Assembly: GCF_000327385.1 (NCBI RefSeq) | Contig: NW_008710601.1 | Span: forward strand, 1,445,355 to 1,509,354 | Direction of reading: 5' to 3' | Length of the DNA: 64,000 bases | Origin: Lottia gigantea | Lineage: Eukaryota > Mollusca > Gastropoda > Lottiidae | Part shown: piece after piece, positions 39,064 through 51,005 of the stretch | Layout: each line of letters opens with the position of its first letter | Numbering within the stretch: the stretch's first letter is position 1 | Position numbers and translations under genes: made by a program | The notes under the pieces: generated by a model | Seen by the model: the letters and a program-made list of their open reading frames with translations, nothing else | Told to the model about the DNA's origin: nothing | Databases searched by the model: none

Positions 39064-39665
39064 CAGTTGAAACTGATGGCCAAGAAGCACAAGAATCTTC
39101 AAGTGTAGGCTACCATTAATTTTGGTTTTGTCACCTTGGCGTCATCAAAAACTACATGTGTGTGAATCGAACCTGTTTTTACAGTTGAAACGGGTGGTCT
39201 ATAAAGCATCAGCATCTTCAAGTGAACCATTTAGTTTAGTTTTGTCACTGTTGCACCAACTATATGAATCTGACATTTTATTTTTTGGAACGGGTGGTCT
39301 AGAAACAACAGCATCTTCAAGTGAACCATTTAGTTTAGTTTTGTCACTGTTGCACCAACTATATGAATCTGACATTTTATTTTTTGGAACGGGTGGTCTA
39401 CAAGCAACAGCATCTTCAAGTGTACCATTTATTGGGTTTTGTCCCCGCTGCGTCATCAAAGACACCAACTATATGTATCGTACATGTTTGTACAGTTGAA
39501 ACGAATGGTTTAGAAACACCAGCATCTTCAAGTGAACCATTCGTTTTAGTTCTTCCCCTGTATAGTCATCAAAAACATTTATAGTTGAAACAGATGGTTT
39601 AGAGGCACCAGCATCTTCAAATGTGCCATAAATTTTGGTTTTGACCTCATGGCGTTAAACATTAA
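39064..39665. repeat. About 100-bp tandem repeat, 6 copies
   Basis: Repeats of CAGTTGAAACGGGTGGTCTA, CAGCATCTTCAAGTG, ACCATTTAGTTTAGTTTTG and a variable CAC(T)GTTGC stretch. The copies beginning at about 39191, 39291 and 39390 are nearly identical (periods 100 and 99); outer copies are diverged. Plus frames at 39122-39499 and 39363-39584 and minus frame 39199-39468 arise from the repeat and are not supported as proteins. Confidence 0.85.
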
Positions 39666-40311
39666 CTGCTACAAACGCTGTGTCTGAACAGCCAAAATCT
39701 TAAATGTGACTTGATGGTGCTTTACCATAGTTCGATTCCAAGGAACTTATCTCTTTCGATAAATGGACATCTTTTTTCTTGCATGAATATTGTTGTGTTA
39801 TTGCCAAAATCAGTTTTATTCTAATCGAAAACAGCAAATGTTAATAACATTGCCTACTGAATTTTAAGCAGGAGACCAAAATAAAAATTCAATGGTCGTT
39901 TCGTAAGTCTCATACATTATTAGAATTTTTCTCTTGTGTGACTTATTTAGAAATCCGGTATTGCAGCAAGGGAAAATGTGAAGGTGTTGTGATGATTACA
40001 CATTTCCGCCACTGTTTCTACCGGAGAGATATCTCTTATTGTGAAGTCTAGAAATGTTACTATATTGGGTCTTAAAACACAACGCGCATGAAATTATGTT
40101 TACTGTTTAACGTTGCGTCTTCCTTTAGCAATAAATTGTGGGCTGCAAGTCTTGTACAGTGCCGAAAGGTCTGATTTTAACGAGTCGCTGACAAACTACT
40201 AATTGAACACTTTTTCAGGTTGTGTGGGTAGTACTAAACACAATATATTCTTCCTTGTGTAGATTTGATTAGTAATTGTTTTTGTGGTCTGTTCGTTTAT
40301 GTTTTGAATCG

Positions 40312-40541
40312 TCACCAGATATGCTTAAGACACTAGTTGTCTGTGTCCATTGGCTTTGGAATTATTAAGTGCTATACCTGATCGACCCGCGTTGATTCCA
40401 ATACATACAACTACTGCTGTGTTAATGTTAATTCGGCAATTTTTTACTGGCAACTGCCTTGCATTTCCTGCTGGACAAAGGATGACCGACAAAAGACCGA
40501 GTAATGACCTATTTTATAAAGAGTCTTGCATTAATTAATAG
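40312..40541 (+). other. Open island without start codon
   Basis: A 71-codon plus frame from after a TAA to TAA at 40539-40541, with mixed composition (contains AIPDRPALIPIHTTTAV and GNCLAFPAGQRMTDKRPSND). It has no ATG near its beginning, no recognised domain and no clear splice sites. It could be an exon remnant or chance; I favour chance. Confidence 0.12.
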
Positions 40542-41480
40542 CACCTAAACTACCTCGTAGGATTTATTCGTATTGACAGTATCAGTGGGATAAGTGGGCT
40601 AGTTCATGAATACTAATTCAGATGAGAATCCGCAACAGTTCACTCGGTATTAAACTGGGTTATTGGCTTAGGTCGAAAAGTTACTCCATGATTGTCTATT
40701 TGTAATCATTTCCCTTATTTAGCCCTGACAAATAGTCTATTATTTACAGCACATTAAACTCTGTATTCTGCCTTCGTGAATTGAGTGAAAATTAACTTAT
40801 ACAAAATACCACAAGTCATCTATCTAAAGTTTGTCATCTTCTAACCAATTAACGTTAAGCAAAGAAAAGGCTTTGATACTGGATGATTGTTCTATCGGCG
40901 ATAGATTAAATTTACCAGTCTCTTAATCACTCGTGCAAAATTACTATAAATCTTTGATCTAAATATAGACGGCTTCTCTTTTTGATTACTAAAAAACAAC
41001 GTTTCTTAAGCTCTTTTTGTCTGACACAGGAACGTTTTGCAACATTGACCTAGTGATAAAACCATCATTATTCGATAAATAGAAGCACTTCAGACAAAAG
41101 AAACACGAATTTTGTCATTAAGTCAAATCTGACTATCAATATTTGGAAACGACTTGGATTGTCCATAAGTAATTACACTATTTGTTCATAGGCGATTTAG
41201 CGGTCACAGACTTGCTATGGTCTCTATCTTCTTCAATAGTTAGCCAATCAAATCTGCTAACGGATACGAAAGAAACTATTGAATGTGCTAACAAAAATCA
41301 AACGAACTATTGAAGCAGTAAGCGATTCATTAGTCGGAGAAAATTCTATTCAGCTCGTTGGAGATTCATTTCCTGGCGAATCAGCCGGTTTAACCATTCA
41401 TCACGGGACTCTAGCAGAGAAAACTGACTTAATCAAATGGATTGAAATAATGTGGTGGTATTAAACTTGTATTATTTCCT

Positions 41481-43042
41481 CATTATTATAATATGTTTTT
41501 ATTGCGACGAGACGTTAGGTTGGTTATGATGCCATGCATTTATTATTATATCTTCTTACTGCGACAAGACGTTAGGTTGGTTATGATGCCATGCATTTAT
41601 TATACTATGGTCTTACTGCGACAAAACTGGCGCTAGGTTGGTTATGATGCCATGCATTTATTATAAAATGTTCTTACTTCGACAAACTGGCGTTAGGTTG
41701 GTTATGATGCCATGCATTTATTATAACATGTTCTTACTTCGACAAACTGGCGTTAGGTTGGTTATGATGCCATGCATTTATTATAACATGTTCTTACTTC
41801 GACAAACTGGCGTTAGGTTGGTTATGATGCCATGCATTTATTATAACATGTTCTTACTTCGACAAAACTTGCGTTAGGTTGGTTATGATGCCATGCATTT
41901 ATTATAACATGTTCTTACTTCGACAAACTGGCGTTAGGTTGGTTATGATGCCATGCATTTATTATAACATGTTCTTACTTCGACAAAACTTGCGTTAGGT
42001 TGGTTATGATGCCATGCAATTATCATGAAATGTTCTTACTTCGACAAAACTGGCGTTAGGTTGGTTATGATGCCATGCATTTATTATAACATGTTCTTAC
42101 TTCGAGAAAACTGGCGTTAGGTTGGTTATGATGCCATGCATTTATTATAACATGTTTTTACTGCGACAAGACGTTAGGTTGGTTATGATGCCATGCATTT
42201 ATTATAATATGGTCTTACTGCGACAAAACTGGCGCTAGGTTGGTTATGATGCCATGCATTTATTATAACATGTTCTTACTTCGACAAAACTTGCGTTAGG
42301 TTGGTTATGATGCCATGCATTTATTATAACATGTTCTTACTTCGACAAACTGGCGTTAGGTTGGTTATGATGCCATGCATTTATTATAACATGTTCTTAC
42401 TTCGACAAAACTTGCGTTAGGTTGGTTATGATGCCATGCAATTATCATGAAATGTTCTTACTTCGACAAAACTGGCGTTAGGTTGGTTATGATGCCATGC
42501 ATTTATTATAACATGTTCTTACTTCGAGAAAACTGGCGTTAGGTTGGTTATGATGCCATGCATTTATTATAACATGTTTTTACTGCGACAAGACGTTAGG
42601 TTGGTTATGATGCCATGCATTTATTATAATATGGTCTTACTGCGACAAAACTGGCGCTAGGTTGGTTATGATGCCATGCATTTATTATAACATGTTCTTA
42701 CTTTCGACAAAACTGGCGTTAGGTTGGTTATGATGCCATGCATTTATTATAACATGTTTTTACTGCGACAAGACGTTAGGTTGGTTATGATGCCATGCAT
42801 TTATTATAATATGGTCTTACTGCGACAAAACTGGCGCTAGGTTGGTTAAGATGCCATGCATTTATTATGAAATGTTCTTACTTCGACAAAACTGGCGTTA
42901 GGTTTGTTATGATGCCATGCATTTATTATAAAATGTTCTTCTTTCGACAAAACTGGCCTTAGGTTGGTTATGATGCCACGCATTTATTATAATATGTTCT
43001 TACTGCGACAAAACCGACTTTAGGTTTGTTATGATGCCACGA
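41481..43042. repeat. 60-bp satellite with 422-bp higher-order repeat, about 26 monomers
   Basis: Monomer: GTTGGTTATGATGCCATGCA, TTTATTATAACATGTTCTTA, CTTCGACAAACTGGCGTTAG, with 58-62 base variants. Diagnostic variants (CAATTATCATG at 42017 and 42439; TTCGAGAAAA at 42101 and 42523) recur exactly 422 bases apart, defining a seven-monomer block present twice (about 41820-42241 and 42242-42663). A two-monomer piece recurs again near 42720-42840. The 79-codon frame at 41638-41877 is a by-product. Confidence 0.95.
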
Positions 43043-43156
43043 CAGGAAAATCTCCTCGCCGATTAGAGTGGATATTATTAAAGATATTACTTCATTTGAT
43101 TGCAGGTAAAGGTAATTTAGCAAATTTCGGTTGGGACAGCCAATGAGAGCCTTGCC

Positions 43157-43270
43157 TCAAAAGGGACAGATTCGCCATTTTTGAGGGTTGATTTGGGTCT
43201 TGAATATGTAATTAGAAATACTAAATACGCAAATCTCACAGTCTCTCCAAACTACCTTATATTTGAAATT
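43157..43270 (-). mobile_element. MITE family B, copy 3 (end fragment)
   Basis: AAAGGGACAGATTCGCC followed by ATTTTTGAGGGTTGATTTGGGTCTT matches the left end of copy 2 piece by piece. The rest of the element is diverged or missing after roughly 100 bases. Confidence 0.6.
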
Positions 43271-43308
43271 TCTGTTTCACTGAATAATACCTTCTACTTT
43301 TCTGCACT

Positions 43309-43462
43309 TTCTGGTTTATGTAGTGTACAATAAGGGAAATTTTGTCAGGGCAGTGCGGATCGGTTTAATGTCCAATCTGAACGACTGGACATTTTTTCCA
43401 TGTCAGCCTTATCGACCTGCATCAGTAACAGTTGAAACCGGGTCTAAAAATCTGAAAGTGTT
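43309..43462 (-). mobile_element. SINE family A, internally shortened copy
   Basis: GTGTACAATAAGGGAAATTT, GTCAGGGCAG, then directly CGGTTTAATGTCCAATC, TTTTCCATGTCAGCC, GACCTGCATCAGTAACAG and AAACCGGGT. The GATCTTTAACGTGC block is deleted, much as in the copy at 36.0 kb. Confidence 0.7.
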
Positions 43463-45154
43463 TACATTTCAATCTCACAGTTCGTAATAGACTACATTGT
43501 ACTTTTTGTAATTCGTCATTACAGTCAGTCTTGAATGTCTCGTATGTACCGTATGTGATTTGAAGACCAAACCATGGCATACTATGATGTCTTCGTTTAC
43601 CAACACTCCGCACTGGACGAGTTTTTCTGTATTGACAAGAGAAGACTATGAAGTACAAAGGTGTTTGTCTTAAATCAATTAGGCCATAAATATATATTAT
43701 AAAATATTAATTCTTTTCACAGAGAAGATTTTCATTAGTTTACTACGGTTCATTAAACCCATCAATTATTCAATAATTCTTTTAGTTATGTCTTGTACAA
43801 AATTATATAAATTATATACATCAAAATACTGATTTTTTTTTCTTTTGTCGCCTTCATATTATACATTGTATTTCTGTTCGTCCCTATAGGCTGAATGTTA
43901 GACAGGACCATGTCACTTGGTGTAAAAACCTAACTCTGCCTCATGTAAATTATTGTGGCGTGGAAATGGCTTTTCAGTTGTAGAATTGACGACAAACTAT
44001 CTCTTGGTAAAAGATTCACGTTTGCTCGACGTGGTAGAACCACGTTCAGTTACTAAGAGAACGTCATTATCAACGTCTTCACAATATTTATGGTAGGCCT
44101 ATACCCAAATCAATTGCCGAAAAGAAGGACGGAAACAACAATCTTGAAACGATCTTAGCGCTGGGATGTTCCGACATTGTTTTTAGTTTATCCTATTGCT
44201 AAGTACGTTTTGAGAACACGTAGCCAATACAATCGTCACTATGGTGTGTTTTCTCTATATAAGATGAAGAGCATTTCCTTCTTTCGGAATTTAAAAAGTG
44301 GTTATTGTCTATCTTATAGAGAAACCATCAGACCGTTCCGATCTTTTTTTTTCTATGTGCACAAGGTCTATTCAAATTCAGTGAAACAGAACCTTTTCTC
44401 ATTTCATTTGCTTAATAATTGCTAGGTCTCTCTGACTTCATTATTAGTTAAACTAAAAGGGAAAATTTCGCTGATGTAAGCAGATAATTTTCTGTAGGTT
44501 TCTGATGAAGGCAATTATCAGATCGATTTATTGTATATTGTATTATTCTAACGCAACAACAAAGGATTTACTTCAACCTTTGTGCAGTTATGTCGAGAAT
44601 ACCGCTCGCAGACAATTGGAGTGCATCTCGATCACGGTGAGGAAATTACTTGTGATGTACAAGTACGTTCTATTCAATGGATTCTGAATTTAAAAATGTG
44701 ATCTTAAGGGACTGCAGGAATCTTTTACGCAAATGAAGAGCAGCCTTTGATGGCTTTCAGAGATTTAATAGTATAATTGTCTACTATGTACACTTGTAAA
44801 TTGGATGTCATATGCGACGACGTTATGAAAATACATTTTCTTCGTCGGAGTAACGAATCTGAAAGTACCGACACAGGCGATTCAGTGCAGCTTTTTAATA
44901 TTTTGACAAGGGTTTGTGTCTCGAACAGTAAAAGTGCCTGCTTGTGTTATGAGTTTGTAATTTGTTGGGTCGGAATGGTAACTATCCGGTGGAACGAATT
45001 TCGACGAGTGAATCTTGAAAGGGCAGTTAATGATCTCCGAAATAAACTTAGTATGATTGTCAAATTACGAGTGAAAATTTGACAACCTACAAAAGAACAA
45101 ATCCAAGGGTTTGCCAAGGTCCATCTTCAAAATTGTCCGTTAGGTTAGATGAAT
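43463..45154. other. Several short plus frames, none supported
   Basis: Frames at 44177-44425, 44505-44687 and 44777-45082 follow one another on the plus strand, but share no splice-compatible junctions that I can see and carry no domain. Confidence 0.4.
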
Positions 45155-45435
45155 TGAGGTTGTACAACCAACAACCCGAAAACAAGTCATGTAGTTGTGA
45201 GAGCCACTGACAAATGTTATCTCGTAATGCATTTGAAAGCGGAAGTGGGTATGTTAAAAATACTGGGCAACCTCTTTAGAGACGATTTGTATCACTAACG
45301 CTGCAATTTTGTTTTTTTCTGTGGATACCAACTGACCATTTAAGACCTAACAAAATTCAGGGTTGTACAACCAGCATGCTCGAAACAAAATGAAAGTCGT
45401 GCAGTTGTGAGGGCCACTGACAAATGTTCTCTGGT
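45155..45435. repeat. Duplicated segment, two copies about 202 bp apart
   Basis: Both copies begin with a TTGTACAACC palindrome (GAGGTTGTACAACC, CAGGGTTGTACAACC), then CGAAA-CAAG/CAAAATG, CAGTTGTGAG-type sequence and GCCACTGACAAATGTT. Both are followed by CACTAACGCTGCAATTT. Unknown origin. Confidence 0.65.
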
Positions 45436-46657
45436 CGGGCATTTGTGTCACTAACGCTGCAATTTCCCTCTTTGGGTGGTAACTAACAAAATTCGGGTTT
45501 ATCAATTCTGAAGGTCGCAGGAGACCTTCGGCGGAAACACTACTGAAACAATCAAATTTCTGTCAATGATGCTTTTGACATATTCATAGTTATCACTCAA
45601 TAGAACCACGAGGGATGTAGAGAAAGTAAAAGCTGATATGTAATGTATTAAATGTAATAAGTGAAATGTATAGTATGACAAGCTTAGTTTGTTCTGAAAA
45701 CTCCCTCTAGATTCGCTGACCATTGAGTGAAAAGTGATTATATACATTATTAATTAGATTACGTATTCATAGAGAGATTCGTTCATTCTTGTTCAAAGTA
45801 CTTTAACCATTCAATAATATTTAAGTGATCGGTACCTTTTGTGTTTATTCTTATTTGACGTCGTGCCAATTGTCACCACTTCAATACTGTTATAATAAGT
45901 ATATATCTAAACGCTTTGAAATGTATTTCGAATGTATCACGAGAAAACAATGAACTATAAATATATTAAACTAAGCGAGCAGTGTGTACTACCTTGACTT
46001 GTCCAAGTTGTCTTTAAAAAGTGTATTCCTTGTTAAGATTGCAATTTTCTCGAACAAATGAATTGATTTAAAAAAAAAAATGATCGGGACGTTGTAGAAG
46101 TGGAAGGATGGTCTCAAAGCATTTTAGAATGGTGACAAGGATCATGCAGAAATAATGTCATCAAAGTGTAAAACAGTCGATGGTTGGGGTTAGATGATCA
46201 TTTTTTTGTTGTTTTGCTGGTGATGGTTGTGCTTTTATCTGTGTGTATGTGAGTATTGTTTCTGAATATAGTTATTTTCGTTAAATCTTTGTCTACCAGT
46301 AGTTTTTATGGATCATTCATTTTTCAGTAGTGTTTATGGTTGGTAAGAGTAAATTATGGCAAAATCCATACGTCATGAATTATGAACAGCATTTCAAGAA
46401 AAATGCCTTATGATCACATATTGCGAATGGCGCTATCCTCAGTAAAACGCCCAGCCCAACGTGTGATTAATTTGCTCAGCGTAACATATCGTTTGGTGCA
46501 GCTCTCCTCTTACTATAAAACAGTATGTGTGGAAAAAATATCACGCAGAGAGAAATTGGGACTTAATCTTTATTACTGCGTTCAACCATATACATGTATA
46601 TCACGTTGTTGTACACAAAGGGAGGTCAATATTGTATTTTCAACAATTTGAAGAACT

Positions 46658-46745
46658 CAGTGGCGGAGCCAGGTTTACTTGCTTGCGGGGCTGTGAGGGA
46701 GGGGAAAGGAGGCAACCCTTTTGCCCCCCTTTGGCTCCGCCACTG
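46658..46745. mobile_element. hAT-like MITE family D, copy 4, perfect 8-bp target duplication
   Basis: An 88-bp element with near-perfect ends CAGTGGCGGAGCCAGG and GGCTCCGCCACTG, directly flanked by GAAGAACT at 46650-46657 and again at 46746-46753. The GC-rich interior (GGGGCTGTGAGGGAGGGG) stands out from the AT-rich surroundings. The intact duplication suggests this is the youngest copy here. Confidence 0.85.
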
Positions 46746-47372
46746 GAAGAACTTTCTGTTGTATTAGATTTAAAAGAAGATATTCAAGTAAAGTGAGATC
46801 TTCGCGATGTAGATTTTGTTGATAGATGTATCACTATCACGTTTTTCAACTTAAGTACTTAATGTTGCGTGCAAATACAACAACCCCAAAATAACAGTAA
46901 AATTAGCCACGATAAAAGTGTAATAAAGTGTATCAAATTGTATGCATAATTAATAACATAGAGTTAAGTGGATGTTTATCAAATACATTGAACACGGTTT
47001 ATTGTATAATGAGACATCTATAAATCTTTAAATGCTTCGCAAATTGAAATTCCTCGAAATGATTTGATTAACCGACAGGCTATTTTCTGAGAGCAATTGA
47101 ACTCATGTAAGATTCTCTTTGAACACGACTGACATTCGGGAAAGCTGATGTTGATAAGTTGGGTCATACACGTAGTGAGCAACCACGAAGACTATCTAAG
47201 ATGAAATATCTGTCTCGACGGCTCCTAAATATTTCATTCTAATTAACTGGTGTTCAAAATACAACACGAAATCGCCATTAGTGTAAAGACATTAACTTGG
47301 TCTTGGCTATGTTCGAGTTGAATTGAGGACATTAGCTTGACTTCAGTTACTCCAATTGAAGCAGTTATTATC

Positions 47373-47489
47373 ATGGCGGAAGTAACGAACAAGGCCAAAC
47401 GACTGATATTCATCCTGAAAAAGACTGGGTGTTTTGTGACCAGATTCAGAAATTTTATACGTCAGCCATATTGCCCATTCATGACGTGA
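47373..47489 (+). CDS. Candidate 38-residue basic small ORF
   Basis: ATGGCGG start with A at -3; the peptide begins MAEVTNKAKRLIFILKKTG and ends RQPYCPFMT, net positive and moderately hydrophobic. 35 bases after its stop is a second ATGGCGG (AAAATGGCGGCC, 47521-47532, like a YY1 site) opening a 12-codon frame. The start is also GCGGAAGT (ETS-like). The stretch is GC-richer than its flanks. It could be a first exon/promoter or chance. Confidence 0.2.
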   Translation: MAEVTNKAKRLIFILKKTGCFVTRFRNFIRQPYCPFMT

Positions 47490-48296
47490 CTTCTTAATCT
47501 CGCAAATATACGTGCTACAGAAAATGGCGGCCTCATTAACAACTGATTTCGGACGAAAATGATCTCAAAAGTAATTTTGTTTGACTTTGAGAGTACAAAT
47601 TTGAAATATAAAGGATTTTCTACCAGAAAATTTGGATTTTACATAAGATCTTGCTTTAAGGAAAATTAAAATGGTAATTATTAGAAAGTATAAAATAGTA
47701 TTAGTACATGAACATTATCTTTGATAGATGAAGCCAGAAGCTATATTTACTGTCATCATTAAAGATTATTACGCTGTAGTGCAAGAAGTTGCTTTTATTA
47801 GAAGAAGCAAGAAAAGGTAGCTTACAATACAATGTATCTGTTGATGTATCCGTGAATGTACCCATGTATCCATGAATGTTTTTACAAGGTATAACATATC
47901 GGTACTGCGTTTAACTTTAGTAGGTAAAGCTCGCATAAGGGACTAAGGTAATACATATTTATGATGTCAGGTGATTTTCAACCGGCCAATCAACACGCTT
48001 CAACATATAATTTGTTTTGTAAATATGAACATACACAGTATAAGCAACCCCTCTCGTTTTGTCGTCGGTCAAAACTCCTCAATCGTACATCAATTGTAGA
48101 GCGATATAGAAACACAGAAATAATAAAACAGAACAAGTATTACTTGTTAAAATTCAGATGGGACGCAGTTTGAAATAGGTCAGTTGTCTGAAGATCGCAC
48201 AGCGTGGAGTAACAATATGTTTCAGATTCCGCTTTCTATATTTCAAGTTCTGTAAAACATGGAGAATTTCGTTTCGACTTAATAAATTCATTTTCA

Positions 48297-48540
48297 AGGG
48301 ATAGGTTTGCCATATTTTCAACCAATCGTACCTTAGTCTCAGAAACGATAATCAGTGCTGGTGCTCACAGCTCACTGTCGAAAATTGAGCCTTCAAATCC
48401 ATGTGTGTCTAGAATTATCTTCGTTTGAAAGTTAAAAAGACGACTCGTCTTTTCTTGAGACATGTAGAAATGGGAAGTGAAATTCCTACTTTGAGATATT
48501 TTGAAGGAATTGTGCGATTTTCGCTGAAGACTTGGTGTTT
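48297..48540 (+). mobile_element. MITE family B, copy 4 (right end missing)
   Basis: Contains AACCAATCGTACC, TTAGTCTCAGAAAC, TGCTCACAGCTCA, GACGACTCGTCTTTTCTTG and GAAGGAATTGTGCGATTTT in the same order as copy 1. The left end starts at AGGGATAGG; the right end with GGCGAA is not found. Confidence 0.7.
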
Positions 48541-49698
48541 TTTTTCGTAAACTGCACTCTTATCGTGTTGCATGTGGAAGACTAACTGAGGTTGACATCT
48601 CCGATATTACAAGTTGAACAATAATCGTCGAGGGAACGTTTAACATTGATCTTTTACAAGTGTTTTCATATTTCTGTTATTTCTAATCATTGTAATATTG
48701 CCTTCCTAGGAATACTGTCTGTCTGCTTACAAAAAACCAAGGCAATTTTTACGTGCTCAAATCTCTAGTAACAATGGCGGGTTGGTCTCTCAGGACATTT
48801 TGCCGTCCCTTATAGTATTGTTTTAAAATAGATAAAAATTGCTTTATCTTAAATCCAATTACCAAGCAGACTGTTCCTTTTTTGTAATTTCAGATTTTAA
48901 TCACCTTAGACCCATCCTAACAATGTTTTTTTAAACGATTGAACTATGATTATGTGTACATGTACAAAATAAGACTTATTTTGTTTTCGGATCATGATAA
49001 TCGGACGATAGCACTGCTGATGTACATCAAAGTTTATGTGATAAATTCCAAACGATCGCCTGGAAACTTCAAAGTAATGTAAATGGGATGGAAAATCGCC
49101 TTATCTTTTGCAAACCTGCTTCTTTCTGGCACAGTCTGTATTATAAAGGTCATCATTTACTGTCTTTTGACCCAACCGATTACCAAACTACGCCATGTCA
49201 GCCTGTAAATAGGAAACTTTTTTTTAAAAATAAGAACCCTATGTAACACTGGACCACGAGGTAAACGATCGTTGAGCTGACTGAGTCATAGACAATAATA
49301 TAAGCTTCATATGCAATTACACATCAAATTGGAAAATACAGTTGGATTAAACGGTGATATAAACGCATTTGACGTTTCTGAAAAACATATGATAAAACCA
49401 CACAGTGGGGATTAAATATCAGTCAGATAAAAGAGTCTAATTACACTCTACGTCTGACATGCTAGATTTTACACATCCGTTCAAATTATTGCGTTTTACT
49501 TTGATACATTTTCTATTTAATGAAGTTAAAATCGGTCAGCTGTCAGAGCAATTGTTTGAAAAGAAATTTTTAATTTGCTTTCTTCTGGAAATCTGGATTC
49601 TTAAGCTTTCGGATGTCTTTCAGACGGTACCCCATATGGCAGTTAGATTATCTGATAGTTAAGGTCTATTTATAGATTGGTTCAGAAAGTTACAAGTA

Positions 49699-50026
49699 TT
49701 AAAGGGACAAATTCCACATCCGTTTGACCAATCGAGTCTCAGTCTCAGAAAAGGAATATTTTTAGCTAAGCTAAGCTAAGAAGTAATCGTGTTCCAGCTT
49801 ATCGTTTAAATTTGAGCCTTCAAATCTTTGTGTGTTCACAACTATCTGTGTCAGAAAGTTAAAAAGACGACTCGTCTTTGCTTGAGACATATATGGAAAA
49901 GACATTAAATATAAATAACTTGTTTGGGTTATTTTTGAAGGAATTATGCTTTTTTCGCACATTTCTAATACTTCTGTTGACTATTTATATATATTCAAGA
50001 CACCAAAATGGCGAACATGTCCTTTA
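49699..50026 (+). mobile_element. MITE family B, copy 5 (full length)
   Basis: Begins TTAAAGGGACAAATTCC and ends AAAATGGCGAACATGTCCTTTA, so both inverted ends are visible. Holds a short AGCTA-type tandem (about 49763-49780) absent from other copies, and the common GACGACTCGTCTTTGCTTG block. Confidence 0.75.
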
Positions 50027-50510
50027 GGGTTCGAATAGACGAGGTACCTAGTCCTTGGCCTTGGATGGTGTATTATCGCTACAGTAGAAAATGGACAAGG
50101 CGTATACTCGATGTACGATGCACGATGGCGTGCACCATACATTTTGTCGATACAGTTAAAAAAAACATAGAAGAAGCGAATACACAAATACAGCTCTTTG
50201 CTATCAAATGTGGTCAAAATAAAGCTGGCACTACTATCTGGTAGTGAGCCTCAGTTTTGTCTTTGATTACCTTTCCCCAGCTACTGACTGACTGGCCTCG
50301 GCAAGCAATATATTTCCTAGCGCTAGTGTCATCTTACTTATGTACGATCGAGTCGCGTGGTTTGTCAGTGTATATTGTATCCAGATACAATTATGACTCT
50401 ACGATTTATTGAATTATTGTAAATTATTAATTGTAACCAATACAGATGGCTTTATTTCTATTTGTTTCATTGTTATTTCTCTTGATGAACCAGCGCACAA
50501 CTAACTTTAT

Positions 50511-51005
50511 AGCGACAATAATTATATTGCAAATGTAGGTCATAGAATTTGTATGGCATTTAGAACAGTAATTATTATGTTGTTATTTCAAAGGTACTTC
50601 CTCTTAGGATGATCAAAAAATTTAGATTTTTCTAACTTGGCCAAAATATGTCTTTGTTCATTAGTGGACTTACCTGATGTCATAAAAACCTTACAACAGC
50701 ATTCCCTCTACAATCTAATAAATCCATAAAACTAAGTATTAATTCATAAGTTATTTTGAAACACGCTTAGAAGCGTTTTTTTCCATACTTACTTAGTTAT
50801 ATAGATAGATGGATATATTACAGATTCTATTCTTTAGTCATGACACCTGGCAAGTCCAACTAATGAATATATAGTCTTGTTTGAAACTTTAAATTGTATG
50901 CCCATTCTAAGAGGTAGTATTCCTTCAATAGCGACAATAATTATATTGCGAATATAGGTCACACATTTTTGTATATAGCAATTATTATTTTGTGTTATTT
51001 TAATA
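50511..51005. repeat. Direct repeat pair with unique middle
   Basis: ATAGCGACAATAATTATATT at 50511 and 50929 is followed in both by GC(A/G)AAT(G/A)TAGGTCA, a TTTGTAT block, AATTATTAT and TTGTTATTT-like sequence, about 80-90 bases in all. The roughly 330 bases between are unlike the arms. A local duplication is the simplest reading; no element termini are visible. Confidence 0.55.

Noticed and set aside
39122-39584. Repeat ORFs of 73-125 codons
   Set aside because: They follow a 100-bp tandem repeat, break between units and are mirrored by a minus-strand frame.
41638-41877. 79-codon repeat protein
   Set aside because: It is one frame of the 60-bp satellite and is lost where unit length changes to 61.
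49981-50244. Paired 78-codon frames on both strands
   Set aside because: They start in or near the right end of a MITE and overlap each other; no domain is recognised on either strand.
50511-51005. LTR element with short terminal repeats
   Set aside because: Arms under 100 bases, no visible primer-binding site or polypurine tract, and a non-coding middle.
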